DNA of 64,000 bases from Solirubrobacter ginsenosidimutans (GCF_027587205.1 NZ_JAPDOD010000004.1:186001-250000), one strand, 5' to 3'; positions 49,967 through 59,128 are shown, counted from the stretch's first letter. Numbers and translations: made by a program. Notes: a model not told the origin generated them from the sequence alone.

Positions 49967-50395
49967 GTGGCCATTGATCTGTCGGGGGTTTGGAGGCTCG
50001 TCGCGTGGCGCAGGATCGCCGGCGACGGGGAAGTCAGTTATCCGCTTGGTGACAACGCGACCGGCACGCTGATGTACAGTGCGAGCGGTCGCATGGCGGT
50101 GCAACTCACCGCCGCCGGCCGTCCGAAATTGCATACCGATGACCCGCTCGGCGGTGACGAAAGCGAGCGGGCCGCCGCGTACTCGACCTGTCTGGCCTAT
50201 GTCGGCTCCTACGTCGTGCAGGGTGACACCGTCGTGCACACGATCGATCAATGTCTGTATCCGAACTGGGCCGGCGCCGAGCAGTCGCGGCCGTTCACAT
50301 ATGACAACGGCGAGCTCGTGCTGCGCACGCCGCCGATGGTGACCGCGACCGGAACGGTCGTCAACGAGCTCGCGTGGGCTCGCGAAGCCGACTGA
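49967..50395 (+). CDS. Lipocalin-like domain protein (PF13924 type)
   Basis: 142 residues from GTG 49967. Opening LSGVWRLVAWRRIAGDGEV, then GTLMYSASGRMAVQLTAAGR, YVGSYVVQGDTVVHTIDQ, and the closing ELVLRTPP. This is the Lipocalin_5 pattern of small cytoplasmic beta-barrels often found beside oxidoreductases and polyketide genes. Ligand unknown. Starts a plus-strand operon with the GH63-like and ProC genes and is divergent from the GMC operon. Confidence 0.85.
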   Translation: MAIDLSGVWRLVAWRRIAGDGEVSYPLGDNATGTLMYSASGRMAVQLTAAGRPKLHTDDPLGGDESERAAAYSTCLAYVGSYVVQGDTVVHTIDQCLYPNWAGAEQSRPFTYDNGELVLRTPPMVTATGTVVNELAWAREAD

Positions 50396-50400
50396 GGGGC

Positions 50401-52977
50401 GTGGCGAACGTGAGCGGCGAGGCAGAGCGCGCCCGGTTGGGCGAAGAGCGCTCCAAGTTCTGGGGCCCGTATGTGTCAGAGCGCGCGTGGGGCACCGTGC
50501 GCGAGGACTACAGCGCGGGCGGCACCGCGTGGGAGGACTTCCCGCACGATCAGGCACGCTCGCGCGCGTATCGCTGGAGCGAGGACGGCCTCGGTGCGCT
50601 GTGTGACATCCGCCAGCGACTGTGTCTGGGGTTCGCGTTCTGGAACGGACACGACCCGATCCTCAAGGAGCGCATCTTCGGCCTGACCGGCAACGAGGGC
50701 AACCACGGCGAGGACGCCAAGGAGTACTGGTGGTATCTGGACTCCACGCCCTCGCACTCGTGGATGCGCTGGCGCTACCACTATCCCCGCCAGGCGTTCC
50801 CGTATGACGACCTCGTGTCGGAGAATCGCCGCCGCGGCAAGTTCGACCCCGAGTACGAGCTGCTCGACACGGGCGCGCTGGACGACTATTGGCAGCTCAC
50901 CGTCGACTACGCCAAGGCGGCCGACGACGACGTCTGCATCCGCGTGTCGGTGCGCAACGCGGGGCCGGACGAGGCGACGCTGCACGTCCTCCCCACGCTG
51001 TGGTTTCGCAACACCTGGTCGTGGACCGGGTCGGCGGACAAGCCGTCGCTGGTGGTGCACGACTCAGCGATCGCCGCGGCCCACGACGAGCTCGATCCGA
51101 TGGTGCTCAGCGCAAGTGGCGACGCCGAGCTGCTGTTCTGTGACAACGAGTCCAACGCGCGGCGTCTGTGGGGCGTCGACGGCGCGCCCTATCCCAAGGA
51201 CGCGATCAACGATCACGTCGTGTCGGGCAGCGCGAGCGTCAACCCCGCGCAGGAGGGGACGAAGGCCGCCTTCCATCACGTCTTGACGGTGGCCGGTGGC
51301 GAGACCGCCGAGCTGCGGCTGCGCTTCGCTCCCGAGGCTCGCGATCTCGATGCCACGTGGGAGGCCGCGCTGACCGCGCGCGAGGCCGAGGCCGACGACT
51401 TCTACGCGTCGATCGTCCCCGCCAAGGCGACGCCGGAGATCGCTTCGGTGATGCGCCAGGGCTTCGCCGGGATGCTCTGGAGCAAGCAGATCTACCACTA
51501 CGACGTGGAGAAGTGGCTCGACGGCGATCCCGCCGGCCCGCCGCCGCCCGACAGTCGCAAGGGCGGGCGCAACGCCCGCTGGCGGCACCTCTCCAACTTC
51601 GACATCCTCTCGATGCCGGACAAGTGGGAGTACCCCTGGTACGCGGCGTGGGACCTGGCGTTTCACTGCGTCGCGCTCGCGCAGGTCGATCCCGACTTCG
51701 CCAAGAACCAGCTCGTGCTGATCTGCCGCGAGTGGTACATGCATCCCAACGGGCAGGTGCCGGCGTACGAGTGGGCGTTCGACGACGTCAACCCGCCCGT
51801 GCACGCCTGGGCGGCGCTGCGCATCTTCGAGATCGACGGCTCTAAGGACTTCGAGTTCCTCGAGCGGGTGCTGCACAAGCTGATGCTCAACTTCAGCTGG
51901 TGGGTCAACCGCAAGGACGTCGGCGGCGACGACGTCTTCGAGGGCGGCTTCCTCGGGCTCGACAACGTCGGCCCGTTCGACCGCTCGGCGAGCATGCCGG
52001 GCGGCGGCTTCCTCGAGCAGTCCGACGGCACGTCCTGGATGGCGATGTACTGCCTCAACCTGCTCGAGATGTCACTCCTACTGGCCGAGCGCGATGACAC
52101 CTACGAGGACATCGCGACCAAGTTCTTCGAGCACTTCGCGCGGATCGCGTGGGCGATCAACAACAAGGGCCTGTGGGACGAGCAGGACGGCTTCTACTAC
52201 GACGTCCTGCGCATGCCCGACGGCCGCTCGCTGCCGGTCCGCGTGCGCTCGATCGTCGGGCTGATCCCGCTGTACGCCGTGACCGTGCTGAGCCGGCAGA
52301 CGCTCGACCGGTTGCCGCGCTTCGCCGAGCGCCTGCGCGACTTCGTGGCGCGCAAGCCGGAGTACGCCGAGGTGGCGAACATCTCGCTCGACGACGCCGA
52401 CCGGCTGCTCTCGATCGTCTCCCCGGACCGGCTGAAGCGCATCCTCGAGACCCTGCTCGACGAGGAGGAGTTCTTCTCCCCGTTCGGCGTGCGCTCGGTC
52501 TCGCGCTTCCACCGTGACCACCCGTACGCGTTCTCGGTCGACGGCACGACCGCCCAGCTCGACTACGAGCCGGGCGAGTCGCAGTCCGGCCTCTTCGGCG
52601 GCAATTCCAACTGGCGCGGACCCGTGTGGTTCCCGGTCAACTACCTCGTGATCGAGGCGCTGCGCCGGTTCTACGCCTACACGGGCGACGCGCTGAGGGT
52701 CGAGTCACCCGCCGGCTCGGGCACTCAGGCGAGCCTCGCCGACGTCGCGAACCAGCTGTCGGAGCGGCTCGTGTCCGTCTTCCTCCAGCGCAACGGCGCG
52801 CGGCCCTCGCTCGGTGCGTCCGATCGCTTCCAGCACGATCCCGCGTGGGGCGATCAGCTGCTGTTCTTCGAGTACTTCCACGGGGACAGCGGCGCCGGCC
52901 TCGGCGCGTCGCACCAGACCGGCTGGACCGGGCTCGTCGCCGACCTCGTCGTCGACGCGGGGTGGCTGAAGACCTGA
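50401..52977 (+). CDS. GH63-like glucosidase (MGH1 type), cytoplasmic
   Basis: 858 residues from GTG 50401, 5 bases after the lipocalin-like stop. Pattern of the bacterial MGH1/GH63 group: GSERAWGTVREDY-like opening (YVSERAWGTVREDYSAGGTA), KEYWWYLDSTPSHSWMRWRY, DKWEYPWYAAWDLAFHC, QVPAYEWAFDDVNPPVHAWA, LEQSDGTSWMAMYCLNLL, NKGLWDEQDGFYYDVLRMPD and GNSNWRGPVWFPVNYL. The acidic catalytic residues expected in DLAF and W-x-E/D regions are present. Related enzymes hydrolyse mannosylglycerate, glucosylglycerate or alpha-glucosides. Substrate not predictable here. Confidence 0.9.
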   Translation: MANVSGEAERARLGEERSKFWGPYVSERAWGTVREDYSAGGTAWEDFPHDQARSRAYRWSEDGLGALCDIRQRLCLGFAFWNGHDPILKERIFGLTGNEGNHGEDAKEYWWYLDSTPSHSWMRWRYHYPRQAFPYDDLVSENRRRGKFDPEYELLDTGALDDYWQLTVDYAKAADDDVCIRVSVRNAGPDEATLHVLPTLWFRNTWSWTGSADKPSLVVHDSAIAAAHDELDPMVLSASGDAELLFCDNESNARRLWGVDGAPYPKDAINDHVVSGSASVNPAQEGTKAAFHHVLTVAGGETAELRLRFAPEARDLDATWEAALTAREAEADDFYASIVPAKATPEIASVMRQGFAGMLWSKQIYHYDVEKWLDGDPAGPPPPDSRKGGRNARWRHLSNFDILSMPDKWEYPWYAAWDLAFHCVALAQVDPDFAKNQLVLICREWYMHPNGQVPAYEWAFDDVNPPVHAWAALRIFEIDGSKDFEFLERVLHKLMLNFSWWVNRKDVGGDDVFEGGFLGLDNVGPFDRSASMPGGGFLEQSDGTSWMAMYCLNLLEMSLLLAERDDTYEDIATKFFEHFARIAWAINNKGLWDEQDGFYYDVLRMPDGRSLPVRVRSIVGLIPLYAVTVLSRQTLDRLPRFAERLRDFVARKPEYAEVANISLDDADRLLSIVSPDRLKRILETLLDEEEFFSPFGVRSVSRFHRDHPYAFSVDGTTAQLDYEPGESQSGLFGGNSNWRGPVWFPVNYLVIEALRRFYAYTGDALRVESPAGSGTQASLADVANQLSERLVSVFLQRNGARPSLGASDRFQHDPAWGDQLLFFEYFHGDSGAGLGASHQTGWTGLVADLVVDAGWLKT

Positions 52978-52994
52978 CCTGACAGGCTTCCGCG

Positions 52995-53759
52995 ATGGAT
53001 TACGGCGTGCTCGGCGTGGGCGCGATCGCTGCGGCGATCGTGACGGGGTTGTGCGACGACGCGGACGGAGCGCCGCCGGTGCTGCTCTCACCGCGCAATG
53101 CCGGCATCGCCGCGGACCTCGCGGGGCGCTTCCCGACCGTCACGGTCGCGGCGGACAACCAGGCGGTCGTCGATGGAGCGTCGGTGGTGCTCCTGTGCCT
53201 GCGGCCGCAGGACGCGCGCGAGGCGCTGGGCCGGTTGCGCTTCACCGCGGGCCAGGTCGTGATCAGCGCGATGGCGGGAGTGTCGGTGGGCGAGTTGCTC
53301 CGGCTGGTGGCGCCGGCGACGGACGTCGCGCGAACGATTCCGCTCCCGTCCGTGGCGACGCGCGCCGGCATCACCCCGATCCACCCGCCGAACGCGACCG
53401 CGAAGGCGCTGTTCGACCGTTTGGGCGAGGCGCTGGAGGTGCCCGACCTCGCCGGGTTCGAGGCGCTCTCGGCGTCGACGGCGACGGTCGCCGCGCACTT
53501 CGCCTACCTGCAGGCAATCAGCGGCTGGCTCGAGATGCGCGGGCTCCCGAAGGACGAGGCGGAGCGGTATGTCGCCTCGCTGTTCGCGGACCTCGCCACC
53601 GCGCTCCGCGGGGAGCACGACTTCGCACAACTCGCCCGCGATCACGCGACCCGCGGTGGGATCAACGAGCTGTTCCACGAGACGCTCGCCACCGCCGGCG
53701 TGTTCGACGACGTGCGCGGTGGGCTGGACCGCGTCCTCGACCGGTTGCACGCGCTCTGA
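52995..53759 (+). CDS. proC: Pyrroline-5-carboxylate reductase-like protein
   Basis: 254 residues. Rossmann opening YGVLGVGAIAAAIVTGL, then VVLLCLRPQD, VVISAMAGVSVGELL and PLPSVATRAGITPIHPPN. The C-terminal dimer helix bundle has FAYLQAISGWLEMRGLPKDE and DHATRGGINELFHETLATAG, corresponding to the P5CR signature where TPGG-T-E is usual. Slightly divergent (TRGGINE for PGGTT), so the reaction may be a related imine reduction. Last gene of a plus-strand operon; repeat copy C starts 2 bases after the stop. Confidence 0.8.
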   Translation: MDYGVLGVGAIAAAIVTGLCDDADGAPPVLLSPRNAGIAADLAGRFPTVTVAADNQAVVDGASVVLLCLRPQDAREALGRLRFTAGQVVISAMAGVSVGELLRLVAPATDVARTIPLPSVATRAGITPIHPPNATAKALFDRLGEALEVPDLAGFEALSASTATVAAHFAYLQAISGWLEMRGLPKDEAERYVASLFADLATALRGEHDFAQLARDHATRGGINELFHETLATAGVFDDVRGGLDRVLDRLHAL

Positions 53760-53760
53760 G

Positions 53761-54135
53761 CTACCGACAGCTACGGGCGTGGTATTGAAAGTGTGTCCCG
53801 CACACGCCTGGGTCCGGCCGCCGCGGTCGACCGTGCGCGTTTGAGGGCCCGAGCGCGGTTCTCGATCAGGTTCGCACTGTTCGAGTTGGCGCGAGGGTGG
53901 GGGTGCGGAACGAGAGCTTCCTGCGAGGCAGCTCTGGTTACACACCCCCTCGCCGATGACCGATCGGCGCGCGTGAGAACGCGCTTTCTGTCTCCGTGGC
54001 CCGTACCTCGACGGTCAGTCTCGGGGCCAAATGAGGTGGGAAGGCCGGCCACCCCGCGGGCCCACGGCAGCCCGGGACGGGTGGCACCACGAAACCGCCC
54101 CCCCTCCCCACCCGGAGCAGTTGAGTTTCGGCCCT
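53761..54135 (+). repeat. Palindromic intergenic repeat, copy C (5' end truncated)
   Basis: Starts at CTACCGACAGCTACGGGCG, 2 bases after the ProC stop: the terminal GGGACGAAAGTCAACTGC.. block of the left arm is missing while the right arm is complete (CCCCTCCCCACCCGGAGCAGTTGAGTTTCGGCCCT, ending 54135). Conserved core GGTCGACCGTGCGCGTTTGAGGG at 53826-53848. Central hairpin about 53895-53949 pairs GAGAGCT with AGCTCT and GGTG with CACC. Shares TGAGAACGCGCTTTCTGTCTCC with copies A and B. Fills almost all of the 395-base gap between convergent genes. Confidence 0.85.
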
Positions 54136-54154
54136 CTGACGCGGCGAGGGCGCT

Positions 54155-55306
54155 CTAGCCTCCGTCGCCGCGCGCGGCGAGGTCGCGCACGACGTCGACG
54201 GAGGCGTCGACGGGCGGGAGCGCGCGGATGTCCGCCGCGACCGTCGCGGCGCGCTCGGCGAAGCGGCCGTCGGCGAGCACCCTGGCGACGGCGGTCGCGA
54301 GGCCGTGGCCGTCGGATTCGAGGACGATGCCGGCGCCCAGCTCCTGCACCCGCTCGGCGTTGTCGGGCTGGTCGGCGAAGAGCGGGGCCACCACCAGCGG
54401 GACGCCGGCCGCCAGCGCGCCGCGGACCGTGCCGGAGCCGCCGTGGGAGACGACCACCGCGGCGTGTGCGACCACGGCGGACTGCGCGATCCACCGCTCG
54501 ACGCGGACGTTGGCCGGCGTCGGGACGAGCACGCGCGGGTCCGCGTCACGGCCGATCGTGACGAGCAGCCGGATCGGCAACGGCGCCAGCGCCTCGATCG
54601 CCGCGCGGTACAGATCGGGGAAGTAGCCCATCTGCGCCGCGACGGAACCGAACGTGACATAGACCAGCGGAGCGTCGGCGTTCTCCCAGTCGTAGGGCAG
54701 CGGCCGGGCGGCGGGAGCGTCGCGCTCGCGGAAGCGCCGGACGCCGGGGCGCCCGGGTTGCGCCGGGCGCTCGAGCAACGGCGGCACCAGCGTGAAATGC
54801 GCCGCGCCGGCGCCGTTGGACGCGTGGAGACGGTGGGCCGCGCGGAGCCGCGCAAGCGCCGTGTCGGTCGCGTCGAAGACCTCGTGCTCGACCGCGAATT
54901 GCGTGATCGCGACCGTGACGGTCGGCAGATCCAGGTGCCCGGCGACGAGCCCGCCCGCGAACTCGCTCGCCTCCGAGACGACGATGTCGGGCCGCCACTG
55001 CGTGCACGCCTCGAGCACGCCCGGCAGCGCGGCGTCGGCGTCGATGCCGGCGAAGATCTCCTGCGCCGCGCGCTGGTTGGCCTCGACCACGGGCAGTCCT
55101 CGCAGCGTCGCGAAGATCGCGGCGCGCCGCTCGGCGGGAGCGTCGGCGAAGGACCACGCCGGGTACCCGGCGTCCCGGATCGTCTCCGCCGACGACTCGC
55201 GGGTCGCGACCAGGACGTCGCCCCCGGCGCCGCGGATGGCGTCCAGGAACGGGATCAGCGGACCGAAGTGACCGGCCGACCCGGTCGTGGTAGCGAGAAC
55301 GCGCAC
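54155..55306 (-). CDS. UGT/MGT-type (GT1) glycosyltransferase
   Basis: 383 residues. N-terminal VLATTTGSAGHFGPLIPFLDA with the acceptor-side His, and C-terminal donor-binding motif VVSHGGSGTVRGALAAGVPL, APLFADQPDNAERVQELGAG, the HGGxGT..P..DQ pattern of GT1 enzymes acting on small lipophilic acceptors (macrolides, flavonoids, sterols). Middle region VYVTFGSVAAQM. Likely cytoplasmic. Converges with ProC across repeat copy C. Confidence 0.9.
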   Translation of the reverse strand: MRVLATTTGSAGHFGPLIPFLDAIRGAGGDVLVATRESSAETIRDAGYPAWSFADAPAERRAAIFATLRGLPVVEANQRAAQEIFAGIDADAALPGVLEACTQWRPDIVVSEASEFAGGLVAGHLDLPTVTVAITQFAVEHEVFDATDTALARLRAAHRLHASNGAGAAHFTLVPPLLERPAQPGRPGVRRFRERDAPAARPLPYDWENADAPLVYVTFGSVAAQMGYFPDLYRAAIEALAPLPIRLLVTIGRDADPRVLVPTPANVRVERWIAQSAVVAHAAVVVSHGGSGTVRGALAAGVPLVVAPLFADQPDNAERVQELGAGIVLESDGHGLATAVARVLADGRFAERAATVAADIRALPPVDASVDVVRDLAARGDGG

Positions 55307-55370
55307 GTAGTGCGGACGTTCGCGGACCCGCAGTTATTCCCGGGTTTCGAAAATTGCTCGCTTCTGAGCG

Positions 55371-55408
55371 ATCATGAGAGATAGATCGACGCATCTCGTC
55401 ATTTCGAT
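55371..55408 (+). promoter_or_regulatory. Imperfect inverted repeat upstream of the GH78 gene
   Basis: ATCATGAGAGAT (55371-55382) faces ATCTCGTCATTTCGAT (55393-55408) with matching ATGA-GAGAT arms. It lies 53-90 bases ahead of the GH78 start in AT-rich sequence between the divergent glycosyltransferase and rhamnosidase genes. Possible operator; no clear -10/-35 pair can be fixed by eye. Confidence 0.35.
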
Positions 55409-55461
55409 CATGTATGGTCGCATCGCAGTTGGCGTAACGAGGTATGGGGGGAGAACCCGTG

Positions 55462-58400
55462 ATGAACCGTGTAGTCGGTGCAGCCGCAGTGCTCTGCGCG
55501 CTCGCCGCGATGGCAACTCCGGCGCAGGCCGCTGCGCCTCCGGGGCCGTGGGACGCGTTCAACCTGTCGCCCGCGAGCCGCTCCGTCCCGGCCACGGGCG
55601 TGCTCAAGAGCGGCGGCGACGTGACCAACGCCGCCGGGGTGACCAACGGCGGCGTCACCACGATCGGGCCCAACGGCTACGTGACGCTGGACTTCGGCAA
55701 GGAGGTCGGCGGCTTCGCCCGCCTGCACTTCGCCCCGGGCAGCGCCGCGCCGACGGCCGGGCTGACCTACTCCGAGTGGTCGACTTACGCGTCGCCGACG
55801 AGCAGCGACGCGTCCAACGGCGCGAGCAACAACGAGCCGCCCGTGATCTACCCCGCACCCGCGGGCGGCGCGATCGACACCGGCTCGACCCAGCCCGTCG
55901 CCGGCACCCCCGCACTGCCGCTGGACGGCGCGAACTGGATCTGGGCGACCCAGGGGGCGAACTCGAGCGCGCCGGCGTCGACCGTCTACCTGCGCAAGAC
56001 GTTCACCGTCGCCGACCCGTCCGCGCTCGCCTCCGCGATCCTGCGCGTCAACGTCGACGACAACGAGGTGACCTACGTCAACGGCACCCAGGTCGCCTCG
56101 ATGGGCAACTCGTTCCAGACGTCGGCGATCGCCGACATCAAGCCGCAGCTCGTGGCCGGCACCAACGTGGTCGCGATCAAGGCCGCCAACGCCTCGGCCG
56201 GCCCCGCGGGCGCGCTCGCCAAGCTCGCGCTCGGCTCGACCACGATCGTCACCGACACCTCGTGGAAGGCGAGCCAGACCGAGCAGGCGGGCTGGAACAC
56301 CGCCGCGTTCGACGACTCGACCTGGTCGGGCGCCTTCGCCAACGGCACCTACGGCGCCGGGCCCTGGGGCACGTTCGCCGATCCGGGCCCGTCCAACGGC
56401 GCGGGCACGGGCTCCGCGACGACGCTGACCGCCGCGGCCGCGGCCGGCGACGCCGCGATCAAGGTCGCGGCGACGACCTACCTGACCGCGGGCACCAAGC
56501 TCGACGTCGGCGGGGAGACGGCGCGCGTGGCCTCGGTCTCGGGCACGACCGTCACGCTGACCGCGCCGCTCGCCCAGGCCCATGCCTCCGGCGCCACGGT
56601 CTGGCAGGCCAACAGCGAGCTGCGCGGCGGCTTCCGCTACCTGACCGTCACCAACCCCGGCCCGGGCAACCTGCAGCTCGACGGCGCCTCGGTGAACATC
56701 TCGTTCGCGCCCAACATGAGCGACCTGCGGGCCTACCCGAACTACTTCTACTCCGACGACCCGCTGATCAATCGCATCTGGTACGCGGGCGCCTACACCG
56801 TCCAGACCAACATCATCGGCAACGACACCGGGCGGGTGTGGAACTCCGCCCCCGCGATCGGATGGAACAACGGCGCCGTGGTCGGCGAGCTGGGCACCAC
56901 GGTCCTCGTCGACGGCGCCAAGCGCGACCGCACGGTGTGGCCGGGCGACCTCGGCATCTCGGTCCCGACCGACTTCGTGTCGCTGGGTGACATGGAGACG
57001 ATCAAGAGCTCCCTGCAGACGCTCTACAACCACCAGAACGCCGCGGGCGCGCTGCCCTACGCGGGGCCGGCCGTGAACTTCATCGGCAACTCCGACGCGT
57101 ACCACATGTGGACGCTGATCGGGACCGCGAGCTACTACCAGTACAGCGGCGACAAGGCGTGGCTGGACGCGATCTGGCCCAAGTACAAGAGCGCGCTGAA
57201 CTACATCACGGCCAAGCTCGGCGCCGACGGCCTGCTCAACGTCACCGCGTCCGCCGACTGGGCGCGCGCGAACTCCGGCGGCAAGAACATCGAGGCCGAG
57301 GCGATCATGTACCGCACGCTCACCACGTGTGCCGCGGTCGCCAGGACCGAGGGCGACATCGCGACCGCCGACGCCTGCACGCAGAAGGCGGCGACGCTGA
57401 AGACGGCGGTCAACGCGGGCGGCTACTACAACGCTGCCACCGGCCTCTACCGCGACACGCCGACCAGCAGCGTCTACCCGCAGGACGGCAACTCGCTCGC
57501 GGTCTGGTTCGGGCTCGTGGGGTCGCCCCAGACCGGGCTGGCGATCAGCCAGGCGCTGAGCAAGCGCTGGACGCCGGTCGGTGCGCTCACGCCCGAGAAG
57601 AGCGCGACCTCCGTGCACCCGTTCCCCGGCTCGATGGAGGCGATGGCCCATTTCCAGGCCGGCGACGACAAGGCCGGCCTCGACCTGCTACGCCTCGAGT
57701 GGGGCTACATGCTCAACGCGCCCTACGGCACCGGCAGCACGTACTGGGAGGGCTACAAGACCGACGGCTCCTCGGACTACAGCGGCTCCTACATCAGCGC
57801 GTCGCACGGCTGGTCCGCCGGCCCGACCGCGTCGCTGACCTTCTACGTCCTCGGCGTGCATCCCGACCCCGACGGCGGGCCGGCGTACGACCTGATCCCG
57901 CATCCGGGTGACCTGCATCACGTCGAGGGCCAGCTCACGACCCCCGCGGGCGTGATCACGCAGTCCTACGACGCCAACCCGGCCGCCGGCACGTTCGTCT
58001 CGCGCTACAGCGCGCCGGCGGGTGCGCTGCGCACGGTCGCGGTGCCGACCTACGGCCGCAGCGTGCGGCTGCTCGTCGACGGCCGCGAGGTCACGCCGTC
58101 GCGCACCGACGCGGACTACGCGTACGTCGACGCGGCGGCGGGAGCGCACACCGTCGCCACCTGCCCGGAGAGCTCCTGCGCGATCGGCGGCGTCGGCGGC
58201 ACCGTGCCGGCGACGCTCTCGCTCACCCTCGGCGCTCAGGCGAGCTTCGGTGCCTTCACGCCGGGCGCCGACAAGGAGTACACCGCCTCGACGACCGCGA
58301 CCGTGACGTCCACCGCGGGCGACGCGGCGCTCACCGTCTCCGATCCCGGCCACCTCACCAACGGCGCGTTCTCGCTCCCCGAGGCACTCCGCGTCGAGTT

Positions 58401-58542
58401 CTCGAAGGCGTCATGGACGGGGCCAATCTCCAACGATGCGGTGGCGATCACGTTCCGCCAGCACATCGGCGCCACCGACGCCCTGCGCACCGGCACCTAT
58501 AGCCGCACGCTGACGTTCACGCTCTCGACCACCACCCCGTAG
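55462..58542 (+). CDS. Secreted GH78-type alpha-L-rhamnosidase with shared C-terminal domain
   Basis: 1026 residues from ATG 55462, behind a GGGGGGAGAA ribosome-binding site. Signal peptide residues 1-25 (VVGAAAVLCALAAMATPAQA). A GH78 N-terminal beta domain (LDGANWIWATQGAN, TVYLRKTFTVAD) precedes a (alpha/alpha)6 barrel with DPLINRIWYAGAYTVQTN, WPGDLGISVPTDFVSLGD, SADWARANSGGKNIEAEAIM and STYWEGYKTDGSSDYSGSY, which hold the expected acidic residues. Then a C-terminal beta domain and, from about residue 908, the roughly 118-residue module ending LRTGTYSRTLTFTLSTTTP shared with the GH106 and TolB-like proteins. Cleaves terminal rhamnose outside the cell. Confidence 0.9.
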   Translation: MNRVVGAAAVLCALAAMATPAQAAAPPGPWDAFNLSPASRSVPATGVLKSGGDVTNAAGVTNGGVTTIGPNGYVTLDFGKEVGGFARLHFAPGSAAPTAGLTYSEWSTYASPTSSDASNGASNNEPPVIYPAPAGGAIDTGSTQPVAGTPALPLDGANWIWATQGANSSAPASTVYLRKTFTVADPSALASAILRVNVDDNEVTYVNGTQVASMGNSFQTSAIADIKPQLVAGTNVVAIKAANASAGPAGALAKLALGSTTIVTDTSWKASQTEQAGWNTAAFDDSTWSGAFANGTYGAGPWGTFADPGPSNGAGTGSATTLTAAAAAGDAAIKVAATTYLTAGTKLDVGGETARVASVSGTTVTLTAPLAQAHASGATVWQANSELRGGFRYLTVTNPGPGNLQLDGASVNISFAPNMSDLRAYPNYFYSDDPLINRIWYAGAYTVQTNIIGNDTGRVWNSAPAIGWNNGAVVGELGTTVLVDGAKRDRTVWPGDLGISVPTDFVSLGDMETIKSSLQTLYNHQNAAGALPYAGPAVNFIGNSDAYHMWTLIGTASYYQYSGDKAWLDAIWPKYKSALNYITAKLGADGLLNVTASADWARANSGGKNIEAEAIMYRTLTTCAAVARTEGDIATADACTQKAATLKTAVNAGGYYNAATGLYRDTPTSSVYPQDGNSLAVWFGLVGSPQTGLAISQALSKRWTPVGALTPEKSATSVHPFPGSMEAMAHFQAGDDKAGLDLLRLEWGYMLNAPYGTGSTYWEGYKTDGSSDYSGSYISASHGWSAGPTASLTFYVLGVHPDPDGGPAYDLIPHPGDLHHVEGQLTTPAGVITQSYDANPAAGTFVSRYSAPAGALRTVAVPTYGRSVRLLVDGREVTPSRTDADYAYVDAAAGAHTVATCPESSCAIGGVGGTVPATLSLTLGAQASFGAFTPGADKEYTASTTATVTSTAGDAALTVSDPGHLTNGAFSLPEALRVEFSKASWTGPISNDAVAITFRQHIGATDALRTGTYSRTLTFTLSTTTP

Positions 58543-58550
58543 GACCCAGG

Positions 58551-58574
58551 CGCCCGGCCCCGCGGGGCCGGGCG
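58551..58574 (+). terminator. GC-rich terminator-like hairpin after the GH78 gene
   Basis: CGCCCGGCCCCG/CGGGGCCGGGCG, a perfect 12-bp stem with essentially no loop beginning 8 bases after the stop. No T run follows. The rest of the gap to 59128 is repeat copy D. Confidence 0.6.
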
Positions 58575-58620
58575 CGCCTCACCCGCGGATCTGGCTGAGG
58601 ATCGTCGGATCGTCGATTCT

Positions 58621-59122
58621 GGGGACGAACGTCAACTGCGCCGGGTGGGGGAGGGGGAAGTGGCGCACCCTCCGGGTCTGCCTCGCGCCGTCCGCCGCTC
58701 GGCTCGGCTCTGTTGGTCCGAATCGCCGTGCTGGGATACCGACAGTTACGGGCGTGGGCTGGCCGGTGTCTCCCACACTCGTGCTGTCTCGGTCGCCATG
58801 GTCGACCGTGCGCGTTTGAGGGCCGGATCGCGAGTTTCGATCAGGATCGAACTGGTCGAGCTGGCGCGTTCGAGGGGGTGTTTCGACTTTGTTCACAGGG
58901 GGTGAACCAAAACGAACTACCCCCCTCGCGCATGACCTCGTTGCTCACCGAAACCGATCACGGGCAGGCCCGGAGCGGACGGGGGTGTCAATACCACGCC
59001 CGTAACTGCCGGTATCCCAGCACGGCGTTTCGAGCCAACAGAGCCGCGCACCGAGCGAACAACGGCAGCCCGGGACGGGTGGCTCGCCACTCCCCCTCCC
59101 CGACCCGGCGCAGTTGACTTTC
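58621..59122 (+). repeat. Palindromic intergenic repeat, copy D (full length, 3' arm diverged)
   Basis: Left end GGGGACGAACGTCAACTGCG pairs with the right end CGCAGTTGACTTTC (59109-59122); inner blocks GGGATACCGACAGTTACGGGCGTGG and CCACGCCCGTAACTGCCGGTATCCC are also complementary. Core CGGTCGCCATGGTCGACCG at about 58791. Central hairpin 58874-58925 pairs GGGGGT/ACCCCC, TTCG/CGAA and GTTCAC/GTGAAC. The part of the 3' arm next to the centre has diverged from A-C. Ends 6 bases before the stop of the convergent oxidoreductase gene. Confidence 0.88.
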
Positions 59123-59128
59123 AAGCAC

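Noticed and set aside
29889..58912. A conserved short reading frame MVDRARLR...FALFELAR inside all four palindromic repeats
   Set aside because: The frame is open in each copy, but copy C lacks the ATG, lengths differ, and most differences between copies change the amino acid. It follows from the conserved DNA core rather than from coding selection.
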